In this document: positions 32,653 through 42,169 of the stretch, piece after piece
How positions within the stretch are numbered: position 1 is the first letter of the stretch
Layout: each line of letters opens with the position of its first letter
Source: Planococcus sp. 107-1
GTDB lineage: Bacteria > Bacillota > Bacilli > Bacillales_A > Planococcaceae
Length of the DNA stretch: 64,000 nucleotides
Assembly (NCBI RefSeq): GCF_021513255.1
Contig: NZ_CP090977.1
Location: 2,852,001-2,916,000 of the forward strand
Reading direction: 5' to 3'
Notes under the pieces: model-generated
The model's input: the letters and a program-made list of their open reading frames with translations, nothing else
The model's database searches: none
What the model was told of the DNA's origin: nothing
Made by a program: the position numbers and the translations under genes

Positions 32653-34257
32653 TTACCAAACAGCTATCGCTCCATCTGTCCGCGCTTCTGTTCCGCCGGC
32701 CAATACGCCCGTCTCTGGATTTCGCCAGATGATCTGTCCCCGCCCGAACGAACCGCTGTCCACAACCAGTTGGATGGCATGCCCTTTTCGGCTCAATTCT
32801 TGCGCCAAGTAATTCGGGAAAGCCGGTTCCAGCAAAATGGTTTTTCCGCCCAACCATTGCCAGCGCGGCATATCGAGTGCCGCCTGCGGATTCAATAAAT
32901 GATCTATCGTATTCGTCACCACTTGGAAATGGCCTTGCGGCTGCATGTAGCCGCCCATCACACCGAATGGGCCGACCGCTTTTCCATCTTTTGTCAAGAA
33001 ACCAGGAATAATCGTATGGAAAGTCCGTTTGCCGCCTTTCAGCGCATTTGGGTGCTGTTCATCCAATGAAAAATCTGCCCCCCGGTTCTGCAAAGCAATT
33101 CCGGTTCCTGGAATGACAATGCCTGAACCAAAGCCCATATAATTGCTTTGTATGTATGAAATCATATTCCCTTCTTCATCCGCAGCAGATAAGTAAACGG
33201 TGCCGCCTTTCGGAAGTTCATAAGGTACGGGATCAATCGCCGTTTCTCCGATCGCTTCCGCCCGTTTTTTTGCATATTCTTCTGATAATAAATGCTCCGC
33301 GCTCACCGGCATCGCTTCTGGTTCCGTGATGAATTCCTTGCCGTCCGTAAACGCCAGCTTCATCGCTTCAATTTGCTCATGGTACGTTTCAGCTGACTGC
33401 CATTTCGGCTTGTTTAGATTTTTATAGATATTCAATGCCATCAAAGCCACCATTCCTTGGCCATTCGGTGGAATTTCCCACACGTCATATCCCCGGTAAT
33501 TTGCAGAAACAGGTGCTACCCATTCAGGCTTAAATGCCGCAAGGTCTTCTTTTGATAAGAAACCGGCATGCTTCTGCATGAACGCATCTATTTGGTCTGC
33601 AAGCTTGCCGCTATAAAATGAACGGCTTTCCGTTGCCGCAATTTCACGCAAAGTTTCCGCATGTCCTGGAGATGACCACATCTCTCCAATTTCCGGAGCT
33701 TTTCCCTGAGGCGCAAATGTATCAAACCATGACTGATATTCTTCTGCCGTAAATTTAGTTTTGAAAGATTCGTACGCCGCTTTCCAGTACTTGCCGAGAA
33801 TTGGCGTCAGCGGATAGCCTTCTTCCGCGTAGCGGATCGCTGGTTTAAACAGCTCCGAAAAAGTAAGCTTGCCAAATTTTTTCGACAGTTCAGCCCAAGC
33901 TGCCGGCACGCCTGGCACGGTAATCGGGATCATCCCATGAACCGGCATTTCTTTGTGCCCTAAGCTTTTGACCGCTTTAATGGAAATATTCTTCGGGGCA
34001 GGCCCTGAACTGTTCAAACCATGCAATTTATCTTTTACCCATACAAGTGCAAATGCATCGCCGCCAATGCCGTTTGATGTAGGCTCGACAACCGTTAATG
34101 CTGCGGCAGCTGCGATGGCCGCGTCGATGGCATTGCCGCCATTTCGCATGATCTCAATCCCCGCTTGGGCAGCAAGCGGCTGTGAAGTTGCCACCATGCC
34201 TTTTTTTGAAAAAACGGTCGTTCGTTTCGAATCAAAAGGATGCTGTAAGTAATCCAT
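32653..34257 (-). CDS. Gamma-glutamyltransferase-like hydrolase (YwrD type)
   Basis: Ntn-hydrolase of 534 residues. RNGGNAIDAAIAAAAALTVVEP near the N-terminus and FHTIIPGFLTKDGKAVGPFG later are GGT family segments. The autocatalytic threonine should be in KGGTVYLSAADEEGN; classical GGTs have Thr-Thr-His there, while this has Thr-Val-Tyr. No signal peptide, so it is probably cytoplasmic. GAGGTGGAG precedes ATG 34257. In B. subtilis ywrD sits with the chromate genes ywrAB as here, which supports the YwrD assignment. Confidence 0.88.
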   Translation of the reverse strand: MDYLQHPFDSKRTTVFSKKGMVATSQPLAAQAGIEIMRNGGNAIDAAIAAAAALTVVEPTSNGIGGDAFALVWVKDKLHGLNSSGPAPKNISIKAVKSLGHKEMPVHGMIPITVPGVPAAWAELSKKFGKLTFSELFKPAIRYAEEGYPLTPILGKYWKAAYESFKTKFTAEEYQSWFDTFAPQGKAPEIGEMWSSPGHAETLREIAATESRSFYSGKLADQIDAFMQKHAGFLSKEDLAAFKPEWVAPVSANYRGYDVWEIPPNGQGMVALMALNIYKNLNKPKWQSAETYHEQIEAMKLAFTDGKEFITEPEAMPVSAEHLLSEEYAKKRAEAIGETAIDPVPYELPKGGTVYLSAADEEGNMISYIQSNYMGFGSGIVIPGTGIALQNRGADFSLDEQHPNALKGGKRTFHTIIPGFLTKDGKAVGPFGVMGGYMQPQGHFQVVTNTIDHLLNPQAALDMPRWQWLGGKTILLEPAFPNYLAQELSRKGHAIQLVVDSGSFGRGQIIWRNPETGVLAGGTEARTDGAIAVW

Positions 34258-34290
34258 GTAAATCTCTCCACCTCTCTCATGCAATAGTTT

Positions 34291-34737
34291 TCAGCTTTGT
34301 TTCATGAAATTCGTACACGTAATGCCAGGCGACACTTCAAATTCGTCTTGTTCCATAAAACCGAAAGACCGGTAAAGGTTTTTGGCAGGCTCATTGGCCG
34401 TCCCTGTACTGACGATAAACTTCCGCCCCTCATATCTCATCAACAAATCTGCAAGCAGTTTCTTCGCGATTCCTTGCCTGAAAGAATCCGGATGAACGAC
34501 CAAACGGTAAATATCAATCAAATCTTCTTCATCCACATATGATATAAAACCTTTTAATTTCTCTTCTTTAAATCCAATAAAGCTTTCCCCGCTGTTTTGT
34601 ATATCCTCAATTGATTCCGTTAATTGCGGAATTCCGTGAAAACCCATCAGCTCGGCTTCGACAAGGTAGGCCGGCTGTTGAATGCGTTGGATATTCTTCG
34701 CGGTTTCTTCATTGCGATGGTTTAATTGGCGAATCAC
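34291..34737 (-). CDS. GNAT family N-acetyltransferase
   Basis: 148-residue acetyltransferase. The acetyl-CoA site lies in IYRLVVHPDSFRQGIAKKLL, with NEPAKNLYRSFGFMEQDEFE near the C-terminus. Start GTG 34737 is preceded by GGGGGGTGGGG; the ATG at 34752 lies upstream of that site. Substrate unknown. It ends 33 bp before the gamma-glutamyltransferase gene and is probably transcribed with it. Confidence 0.85.
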   Translation of the reverse strand: MIRQLNHRNEETAKNIQRIQQPAYLVEAELMGFHGIPQLTESIEDIQNSGESFIGFKEEKLKGFISYVDEEDLIDIYRLVVHPDSFRQGIAKKLLADLLMRYEGRKFIVSTGTANEPAKNLYRSFGFMEQDEFEVSPGITCTNFMKQS

Positions 34738-34822
34738 AACCCCACCCCCCATGACTTATTTTAACATTCGGATCAAGACGATAAAGCCTTTATTGCAATA
34801 TTAGGAAAAAAGAACAGGAGCT

Positions 34823-35901
34823 TCATTGGCTGATGAAATGCAAGTCTTTTAAATGGACGCTTAGCTTCACCTTTTCCCCGATGGAAACCGCTTCTGCCTG
34901 CCTGCTGGAAATCGAACATTCCAGCTCAATGTTTTCTGTTTGGACGATGCAAAGATAAAATCCATGGTTGAAACGCAATTGCTTTACGGTTCCTTCGAAG
35001 AAAATTTCCTCCGTGGTCGGCTGCTCCATTAAATCAGTAGAAAGTTGCAGCTTTTCAGGATGGATGACCATATGCGTCATCGAAGGTTCTCCTTGACCCG
35101 CTACTGCCACTTGCAAGCTGCTATTTTCCATAATGAAATTGCCAGCTTCCATACTTCCTTTTAAGATGTTTTTCAGACCGAGGAAAGCTGCAACTTGAGC
35201 GCTAGCCGGTTTTTCGTATAATTCCTTTGCCTCTGCTACTTGCAGCAATTCCCCGTCGCTCATCACCCCGATTCGGTCGGAAAGGTGGAAAGCTTCTTCG
35301 CGGTCATGCGTAACAAATAGGATAGTCGTTCCAAATTCTTGATGGATGCGGCTGAGCAAGTCCCGCATTTCTTCCCGAAGACTCGGATCGAGGGCGCTGA
35401 ATGGTTCGTCCATCAGTAGGATGCGCGGTCCGATACGAGAGCTCTTGCGAGTGCTGCCCTTTGTTGCTGGCCGCCGCTCAGTTCATTCGGAAAACGTTTC
35501 CCGTAGCCTTTTAAACCGACATGACCGAGCATTTCAAGCGCCCGTTCAATCCGTTCAGCTCGTTTCACTCTTTTCATTTTCAAGCCGAAGGCAATATTGT
35601 CTTCCACATTCATATGCGGAAACAATAGCGGCTGCTGAAAGACCATTGCAAAGTTCCGCGCTTCCGAAGGAACATTTGTTATATTTGCTTCGCCTACCCA
35701 AACTTCTCCGTTATCCGCCTGCTCCAAACCTGCCAGCAATTTTAATAGCGTCGTTTTGCCGCAGCCGGATGGCCCTAAAAGGGAAAAGAATTCGCCTTCT
35801 TCTATCGTTAAATGAACCGGTTTAAGTGAAAATGCCGGGTTCTCTTCTTTCTTTCTCTCTCCAAACTTTTTTTCAAGCTGGGTAATGCGCAGCTGGTTCA
35901 T
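34823..35901 (-). pseudogene. YnjD-like ABC transporter ATP-binding protein, frameshifted
   Basis: Importer-type ATPase. Walker A GPSGCGKTTLL, signature LSGGQQQRAALARALVSD are in the first part (35901-35413); Walker B LLMDEPFSALDPS is in another frame in the second part (35413-34823), followed by the H-loop VTHDREEAF and a TOBE-like regulatory domain. Loss of a base in a G-run at about 35427 (plus strand) explains it: adding it back gives ALVSDPRILLMDEPFSALD and a 359-residue protein. No other damage is visible. It is the last gene of the four-gene ABC cluster. Confidence 0.85.
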
Positions 35902-36728
35902 TCCCTCACTCCTTTAATGGCGGCGGCAGCCTGCTTTTTCTTATAATACCTTTTCAATGCCAAATCCAGGATCAGCAAGGCGACAATGGCCATCCCTGCA
36001 AAAAGCAAGGAATAAGAAGAGGCAATCGCCGGATCCCCGCCGCTGATAAATGGAAATAGCAGGATTGGCAAAGTCATCACTTGTCCGCTGCCAATAATGA
36101 AAGTGATCAAATACTGGCTTAAGGAAATTAAAATGCTCAAACTGGCTCCTGCAGCGATACCTGGCATCAAATGTGGAAGCACGACATGATAAAAACGTGA
36201 AAACGGGCCTGCCCCCAACATTCTTGCTTGGTTTTCCCAATCAACTGATAACGTGCTGTAGCTGGTTATTGCAGCCCGTACAACATAGGGAAGCGTCGGC
36301 GAAATATGGGCAAGAACCACACCAAAAATCGTTTCGGTCAGACCTATACGCAGAAATGTTAAATGGATTCCCATGACTGCTACAAAAGGCGGGATAACAA
36401 TAGGCGCAAAAATAATCGCTTCAAACAGCCATTTCCCTCTTAGCGGGTAACGCACAAACGCATTAGCCGCTGGCACTGCGAGAATGATGTTAACCGCCGT
36501 TACGATAAAAGCGATCAGCAAACTGACGCCAATGGCTTGCCACGTGCTTGAATTGTCGAATAGCACATAATCCCATGCACTAAGACTAAAGGATTCCGGC
36601 ATAGCGTTTGGCCATATCCAATTATAGGAAAAACTCGTCAGAACGAGTGGAATAAATGGGAGAAAGATGAACATGAGCAAGAAGAGAAACAGGAATGCTT
36701 TTGCGGGCAGGTAATTTTTTTTCATCAT
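35898..36728 (-). CDS. ABC transporter permease 2 of the YnjBCD-like system
   Basis: Binding-protein-dependent permease with six hydrophobic segments and the EAA-type loop NQARMLGAGPFSRFYHVVLP. ATG 36728 overlaps the stop of permease 1 (ATGA), and its stop overlaps the ATPase start, so the genes are translationally coupled. In E. coli YnjC one longer polypeptide carries both halves; here two genes do so, by recollection of E. coli. Confidence 0.85.
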   Translation of the reverse strand: MMKKNYLPAKAFLFLFLLMFIFLPFIPLVLTSFSYNWIWPNAMPESFSLSAWDYVLFDNSSTWQAIGVSLLIAFIVTAVNIILAVPAANAFVRYPLRGKWLFEAIIFAPIVIPPFVAVMGIHLTFLRIGLTETIFGVVLAHISPTLPYVVRAAITSYSTLSVDWENQARMLGAGPFSRFYHVVLPHLMPGIAAGASLSILISLSQYLITFIIGSGQVMTLPILLFPFISGGDPAIASSYSLLFAGMAIVALLILDLALKRYYKKKQAAAAIKGVRE

Positions 36729-37609
36729 TCCCACCCCTTCAATACGTTCCAGCGCTTGCTGAAATAATAGGCGATGAGCCCTAGCAGGACAGTAAGCAGC
36801 GCCAAAACGAGATTAACAGCCAAAGCTTCCGGCCGGTCGGCTAAAGTTCCGCTCGAATAGAGCTGATAGGAATAGACCGGCAGCATGCTCGGATAAGTGA
36901 CACCTAACAGAAAAGGCACTTCAAATGCAGAAAACGTGAAGACGAACACGATAAAGGCGGCTACCGTCCAAGCAGGCAGGATAGCAGGAACAACAATTTC
37001 ACGGATATAATCCCGATTTTTTGCCCCGTACACGCGCGAAACGTCCCGCCATTGCTTATGAATTCTCGCTAGCACCGGATATACCATCAAAGCGACAAAC
37101 GGCGCTTCTTTCCATGCATAAGCCAATATGATCCCCCATCCAAACGAATCATTGACAAGCACCGGAAAATCCGGGATTTGGTCAATGACACCTATCGCCG
37201 CCAGGATTTTCGACAAAAAACCGCTTTGCATGAACAACAGGACAATGACGTATCCCCCAACCAGATGCGGGATGGTCAAAGGCAATTGAAACAAACGATT
37301 CCAAAAGTTAAGTGCCCTTGATTTCGATGTTTCCTGAATCATAAAGAGAGCCACAGCCACAATCGCCCCTAAAATCGCGGATATGGCAGCAGAAAGGGCG
37401 GCAATCCGAATGGTGACGATTAGGGAATCCCAAAATGCAACAGATTGAAGAAGACTTGAATAGGCCTTCAGTGAAAATTCGGTTTCGCCAATCGCCGGAA
37501 AATAGCCTAAACTTTTCAGAAAACCGTCAAAAAGCCCTCCAAAAAACAGGAGGACTATGGTGATGATGGCAGGAAAGAGCAAAAGATACGGTTTAATCTT
37601 TCGCAACAT
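36725..37609 (-). CDS. ABC transporter permease 1 of the YnjBCD-like system
   Basis: Permease of 294 residues with six hydrophobic segments and cytoplasmic loop WRDVSRVYGAKNRDYIREIVVP. ATG 37609 (AAGGGTGGAAA upstream) lies inside the end of the binding-protein gene, which overlaps by 17 bp. Similar fold to Fe3+/polyamine/thiamine permeases; substrate unknown. Confidence 0.85.
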   Translation of the reverse strand: MLRKIKPYLLLFPAIITIVLLFFGGLFDGFLKSLGYFPAIGETEFSLKAYSSLLQSVAFWDSLIVTIRIAALSAAISAILGAIVAVALFMIQETSKSRALNFWNRLFQLPLTIPHLVGGYVIVLLFMQSGFLSKILAAIGVIDQIPDFPVLVNDSFGWGIILAYAWKEAPFVALMVYPVLARIHKQWRDVSRVYGAKNRDYIREIVVPAILPAWTVAAFIVFVFTFSAFEVPFLLGVTYPSMLPVYSYQLYSSGTLADRPEALAVNLVLALLTVLLGLIAYYFSKRWNVLKGWE

Positions 37610-38840
37610 TTTCCATCCACCCTTTTTCAATCACTTCGATATAATCAGAGGATAATTCCGGCAGGCGATTCCCTTCCAACTCTTCCAGCGGCAAGGTCGC
37701 TGTGCCAAAATCCACTTCGTTCATGGCCTTTTGCTGCTCGGCAGATAGCTTCTCAAAATCCAACGCAGACAAATCTCCCCAATTCTCTGGAGACAGTTTC
37801 GCAGTCTGCGCTTCCGGAGACAGCATTTCATTGATCGCCACTAATGCTCCTGCTTTATCGGAAGAGTTAAATGGAATCGATAGGAAATGGGTGTTTGCCA
37901 AAGTCCCGCCTTCCAATAGGAAGGTCTTGGTCGATTCCGGGAATCGGCCTTTCATGACTTCACTTGCTGCAAGCGCCGGATCGTAGCTCATGGTCATCGA
38001 AACTTCGCCGCTTGCATACAATTGATCCAGTTTCGCCAGGCTTTCAGGGTAGGTTTCGCCTTCCCGCCATAAATAAGGTTCAATCTCATTCAAATATTGC
38101 CACATTGGCGCTAAACGCTGTTCCAAATCTTCGATATCCGCTGCCGGCTGCTGGTATTGCTCATATCCGCCAGTTGTTTCATAAAGCACGTGGCGAATAA
38201 ATGCGCTGCCTGTAAAGTCCGGCAATGCTGGGTATGTAAACTGGCCTGGATTCTCTTTGACCCATTCTGCCAGTTCATCCATGGATTTTGGCGGCTCGGC
38301 AGCTTTCTTTTCATCATGGACAAAAACAAACTGTGCTTTGCCCCAGGGTGCTTCAAGACCTTCTACCGGTTCTCCAAAATCCTCTGCCACTTCAAGTGCA
38401 TCAGGATCTATGTATTCATTGAAGTTGGGCAATTTTCCAGCAAAATCTCCCCACAGCAATTCATTGTCTTTAGCGGCCTTGAAATTTTCTCCATTAATCC
38501 AAATGATGTCGATGCTGCCTTGTTTCTTTCCAGCTGATTTTTCATCCACCAATTGGTTGATGAAATCCTGGGCATCATTGACTGGTACGCGCTGCAATTC
38601 CACATCATATTCTTTCTGCAAACGGGGAGCCACCCATTCATCCAAATAACGATTAATGTTTTCGTTTCCGCCCCACATATACATATTGACTTCTTGCCCG
38701 CCAGCTTCTGTCGCAATCGTTTCCCAATCGCTAGCCAGCAAATCATCTGTCTTGTTTGCAGCCGTATCATTTGCTTCGTTTGAACATGCCCCTAAAGCCA
38801 GCGCTAATAACCCTGCTGCTGCCAATGCTAACTTCCTCAT
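37593..38840 (-). CDS. YnjB-like substrate-binding lipoprotein
   Basis: Lipoprotein of 415 residues: signal MRKLALAAAGLLALALGAC with lipobox LGAC. The mature domain has EVNMYMWGGNENINRYLDEW and QGSIDIIWINGENFKAAKDN, the pattern of the YnjB family (COG4134 as I recall). These proteins lie with YnjC/YnjD and no ligand has been established. ATG 38840 follows TTAGGAAG. The gene is the first of the ABC unit and 25 bp downstream of the TVP38 gene. Confidence 0.82.
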   Translation of the reverse strand: MRKLALAAAGLLALALGACSNEANDTAANKTDDLLASDWETIATEAGGQEVNMYMWGGNENINRYLDEWVAPRLQKEYDVELQRVPVNDAQDFINQLVDEKSAGKKQGSIDIIWINGENFKAAKDNELLWGDFAGKLPNFNEYIDPDALEVAEDFGEPVEGLEAPWGKAQFVFVHDEKKAAEPPKSMDELAEWVKENPGQFTYPALPDFTGSAFIRHVLYETTGGYEQYQQPAADIEDLEQRLAPMWQYLNEIEPYLWREGETYPESLAKLDQLYASGEVSMTMSYDPALAASEVMKGRFPESTKTFLLEGGTLANTHFLSIPFNSSDKAGALVAINEMLSPEAQTAKLSPENWGDLSALDFEKLSAEQQKAMNEVDFGTATLPLEELEGNRLPELSSDYIEVIEKGWMENVAKD

Positions 38841-38865
38841 CTTCCCACTTCCTAAACTTTGATAA

Positions 38866-39531
38866 TTACATTTTGTCCGCCATGTCTCCCGCTTTGTTCC
38901 AGCGGTTCCGAAGGAGAACCGAAACGCTTGTTAAAAGAACGAATACCGCTACGGCTCCTGCAATAATTGCCGGGTTCCCGCTGATAAAACTGCTGCCCAA
39001 AAAGTTTAATGCAAAGGTACCCGGAATGATCCCGACAACTGTAGCGACTGAGAAAGGGAGAAACCGTACTTTTGCAATTGCAGCCGAATAGCTCACCAAG
39101 TCAAAGCTGAATCCTGGAAATAGGCGCAATGCCAATACGTAAAAAAAACCATTGCGCTCCATCTGCAATTGGATTTTCTTCATATTTTCCGGCCATTCTC
39201 TTTTGCCTAAACTTATACCTAATTTTTTAGTTGCCATAAAGGAAAGCATCGCGCCGAGCGAAGCTCCGATTATGGTATAAAAAGTTCCCATCCACGGGCC
39301 GAAGGCTAAACCTCCGGCTATGGACAGGATTGAAGCAGGAAAAAACACCAATGGCCTAACCGTGTAAACTGCTATATAAATAAGCGGCGCTGCAATTCCA
39401 AAAGAAAGAATCCAGCTGCGGACTTCATTTACATCAAGTTGAAAGACTGAGCGGCTTACCCAATAAACCGCTGCAATCGCTAAAATGGCTGCCAGCCACA
39501 GAAAAACCTTTGGAAATTTCAAGTGGTTCAT
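38866..39531 (-). CDS. TVP38/TMEM64 family (DedA-related) membrane protein
   Basis: VTT-domain membrane protein of 221 residues with about five hydrophobic segments. FFPASILSIAGGLAFGPWMGTFYTIIGASLGAMLSF and LRLFPGFSFDLVSYSAAIAKV contain the reentrant-loop glycines and the central Arg/Pro of this family. ATG 39531 overlaps the stop of the flavoprotein gene (ATGA) and has no Shine-Dalgarno of its own, indicating coupled translation. Members are proposed lipid or anion transporters; E. coli YdjX and YdjZ, near ynjBCD, are relatives. Confidence 0.88.
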   Translation of the reverse strand: MNHLKFPKVFLWLAAILAIAAVYWVSRSVFQLDVNEVRSWILSFGIAAPLIYIAVYTVRPLVFFPASILSIAGGLAFGPWMGTFYTIIGASLGAMLSFMATKKLGISLGKREWPENMKKIQLQMERNGFFYVLALRLFPGFSFDLVSYSAAIAKVRFLPFSVATVVGIIPGTFALNFLGSSFISGNPAIIAGAVAVFVLLTSVSVLLRNRWNKAGDMADKM

Positions 39532-41414
39532 GCGTTTCTTGTATGTGTAGAAATGCTGAAATAGCGGTTTCTCATTTCATTATAGCGTTTGCGGTTAACG
39601 CCGGCATCTGAATAGCCTACGCGAGAAGCGGACCGGAACTCAATCTGCTGTGCTGCATCATTGAAATAAAATTCGATATCGTCTTTGAATTTCATCGTTT
39701 TGGATCTTGCCACTGCATAAACGTAATTGTCGTCTTCTTGAAGAACCGTAACGCCTTCAAATCCTTTCAACATTCCCATCAAATTCTTCTTCGCTTGGCT
39801 CTTGCTGCCATTGTACGGCAAAGCCGCTACATATTTCTCAAGATCCAGCGCTTGGGAGGAAACGGCGTTTGGCGTAGAAGGAACTTCCTTCAATCGTCCA
39901 CCCTCAACCCCTAGCTTGGGTTTCACATTGTTTTTCACAGCCATTGTAGCCACAGCGGATCCTGCTGCTATTGCTGCAGTCGCCAACAAGCCTTTAGCCG
40001 TCACTGGGTTTTCTCCATCTTTCGCTTTATTGAATGCCTTCACAACCGGTTGGTTCAATAAATTATCCACGTAGACTTTCTTGCCGATTTTCACCAGCAC
40101 TTCGCTGTAAGTCGGATACGGGTGAATGACACCGGATAATTTCCCTAAGTTAATATGAAGCGTTTTAATGGTTTGAATTTGGCTGATGATTTCGCCGGCA
40201 CGATCTCCAAGCACACTTGCGCCTAGGATAAAGCCTTTTTTATCCAGAATGATTTTCACTTTTCCGATGCTGTCTTTCTTGGTGTTTGCACGGTCTAGAT
40301 GCGCATAGTCATGCTCGTATATCCGGATGGAATCCCCATATTTTTCACGGGCTTCTTCTTCTGACAGACCAGACCGGCCTAATTCAGGATCCGTATATGT
40401 ACACCACGTCACATGTTCGTAATCCATTTTTTTATTGATGGGCAAGATGGCGTTTTGCGTTGCCGTGATTCCTTGCGTGTTAGCCATATGGGAAAGTTGA
40501 TAAGGGCCGACTACATCACCGATTGCATAGATCCCTTTAGCCGTCGTTTCCAAATGGTCGTCAACTTGAATGCTTTTCGAATCGTATTCAACACCCGCTT
40601 TATCGAGCCCATAGCCTTCTACATTCGCTTTTCGGCCAAGCGCTACGAGGAGGCCTTCGCCTTCCACTTTCATTTCTTTGCCGTCTTTGTCGATATGCAA
40701 TGTGATATTTCCGCCATTCTGTTCCGCTTTCACAGCTGTTGCCGACGTATGAATCATTACCCCTTCATCAATCAATCGCTGCTGCACCATTAATACCAAT
40801 TCTTCTTCGTCTTTCGGCAAAATCCGTTCCGATTTTTCCACTAAAGTGACTTTCACGCCTAAACGGTTCAAGGCTTGGCTTAATTCGACGCCAATTGCTC
40901 CGCCGCCTAGAATGGTCATCGTTTTCGGGAAAGACTCAAGCGTAAAGATCGTTTCATTGGTTAAATAGTCTACCTGATCCAACCCGTCAATTGGCGGAAC
41001 CATTGGCGATGAGCCTGTAGATAAGATGAATTTCTTTGCTTCCACCCGCTCGCCGTTTACTTCAACAGCGTGGGAATCCAAAAATTTCGCGTAGCCATTG
41101 ATGAAATCAATGCCGGATTCCTGTAAAACTTCCGGCGATTCCCCGTCGTATACTTTTTGGATGATTTCTTTAATATCCCGCAATACCTTGGCCGTATCCA
41201 CTTGAAGATCCGGCGTATACTTTTTCGCATGATGGACTTCTTCTGCAATATTGATCAAAGACTTGCTTGGGATACAGCCAGACCATGTGCATTCTCCCCC
41301 TGGAAGATTTTTATCAATAAGCACCACTTTTTTTGAAAATCCAGCGGCTGTAAAAGAAGCTGTCAAACCTGCCGCTCCTGCTCCAATGACTGCAATATCG
41401 TATTTTTTTACCAT
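39528..41414 (-). CDS. Mercuric reductase-like flavoprotein fused to DUF1499
   Basis: 628-residue fusion. Residues 1-460 are a class I pyridine nucleotide disulfide oxidoreductase: FAD motif GAGAAG, redox pair Cys42/Cys47 in GGECTWSGCIPSKSL, NAD motif GGGAIGVELSQ and GIYAIGDV, plus the dimerisation domain. A hydrophobic stretch (LLATAAIAAGSAVATMAV, about 478-497) may be a membrane anchor. The last about 100 residues are a DUF1499 domain ending in EFRSASRVGYSDAGVNRKRY. The usual C-terminal His-Glu pair of MerA/lipoamide dehydrogenase (HPYPTYSE) is present. Substrate unknown. Coupled to the TVP38 gene. Confidence 0.87.
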   Translation of the reverse strand: MVKKYDIAVIGAGAAGLTASFTAAGFSKKVVLIDKNLPGGECTWSGCIPSKSLINIAEEVHHAKKYTPDLQVDTAKVLRDIKEIIQKVYDGESPEVLQESGIDFINGYAKFLDSHAVEVNGERVEAKKFILSTGSSPMVPPIDGLDQVDYLTNETIFTLESFPKTMTILGGGAIGVELSQALNRLGVKVTLVEKSERILPKDEEELVLMVQQRLIDEGVMIHTSATAVKAEQNGGNITLHIDKDGKEMKVEGEGLLVALGRKANVEGYGLDKAGVEYDSKSIQVDDHLETTAKGIYAIGDVVGPYQLSHMANTQGITATQNAILPINKKMDYEHVTWCTYTDPELGRSGLSEEEAREKYGDSIRIYEHDYAHLDRANTKKDSIGKVKIILDKKGFILGASVLGDRAGEIISQIQTIKTLHINLGKLSGVIHPYPTYSEVLVKIGKKVYVDNLLNQPVVKAFNKAKDGENPVTAKGLLATAAIAAGSAVATMAVKNNVKPKLGVEGGRLKEVPSTPNAVSSQALDLEKYVAALPYNGSKSQAKKNLMGMLKGFEGVTVLQEDDNYVYAVARSKTMKFKDDIEFYFNDAAQQIEFRSASRVGYSDAGVNRKRYNEMRNRYFSISTHTRNA

Positions 41415-41571
41415 TTCTGATCATTTCCTTTCTCTTATCCTTTTTTATTTGATTGACTTAACAATTCGTATTTCTCTGATCCTTTTTTCCGTAGCCGGAA
41501 GCAAGATTAGAGGTTTGAAAAGAAAAGCTATACTATACTAAAACTATCTTAAAAACGAAAAGGTGAAATCC

Positions 41572-42153
41572 ATGCTTGATACCCATGCCCGAAAACATGT
41601 TCAACCCATTGTCGAGAAGACAACCGATGCCCTACTAAAACTGGGCTTTACAGCTAACGGCGTAACAAAAATAGCCTTTGCCATCGGGATATCATCCGGC
41701 CTCCTCATTTACTTGGATAAGCCTATCCTCGCGGTCATCGCTCTTTGGCTGTCTGGATATCTGGATGTTGTTGACGGCACGATGGCACGTAAAACGAAGC
41801 CCTCGCCTTGGGGTACTCTGCTCGATATCAGTTTTGATCGTTTGGTGGAAATCGGAGTGATTTTGGGGCTTGCTTTTCGCTTTCCCGATTCGATGTGGGC
41901 ATTGCTGCTCCTATGTGCTTCCATTGTCATCGCCATGACCATCTTCCTGACAGTCGGTGCCTTATCCGACAAAAAAGGAATGAAGTCCTTCTATTATCAA
42001 GCTGGTTTGGCTGAACGGACAGAAGGCTTTATACTCTTTACCCTAATGATTCTTTTTTCAACATATTTAACAGCAATTACGCTAATTTTTTTCGTGATCC
42101 AGATTTTCACGATTTCTCAACGGCTGGCAGAAGCTAAGCGGATTTTGAAATAG
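41572..42153 (+). CDS. CDP-alcohol phosphatidyltransferase family protein
   Basis: Membrane enzyme of 193 residues that would replace CMP of a CDP-linked donor with an alcohol. The signature D-G-x2-A-R-x(n)-G-x3-D-x3-D is seen in VVDGTMARKTKPSPWGTLLD followed by ISFDR. Five or six hydrophobic segments. AAAAGGTG lies 6 nt before ATG 41572. The substrate cannot be deduced. It is divergent from the flavoprotein-TVP38-ABC operon and 16 bp upstream of the next flavoprotein gene. Confidence 0.87.
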   Translation: MLDTHARKHVQPIVEKTTDALLKLGFTANGVTKIAFAIGISSGLLIYLDKPILAVIALWLSGYLDVVDGTMARKTKPSPWGTLLDISFDRLVEIGVILGLAFRFPDSMWALLLLCASIVIAMTIFLTVGALSDKKGMKSFYYQAGLAERTEGFILFTLMILFSTYLTAITLIFFVIQIFTISQRLAEAKRILK

Positions 42154-42169
42154 GAAGCGAGTGGATGAG

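Noticed and set aside
32612..32857. Upstream extension of the first chromate transporter subunit
   Set aside because: The extra codons overlap the GGT-like gene in another frame and give a basic, non-homologous N-terminus.
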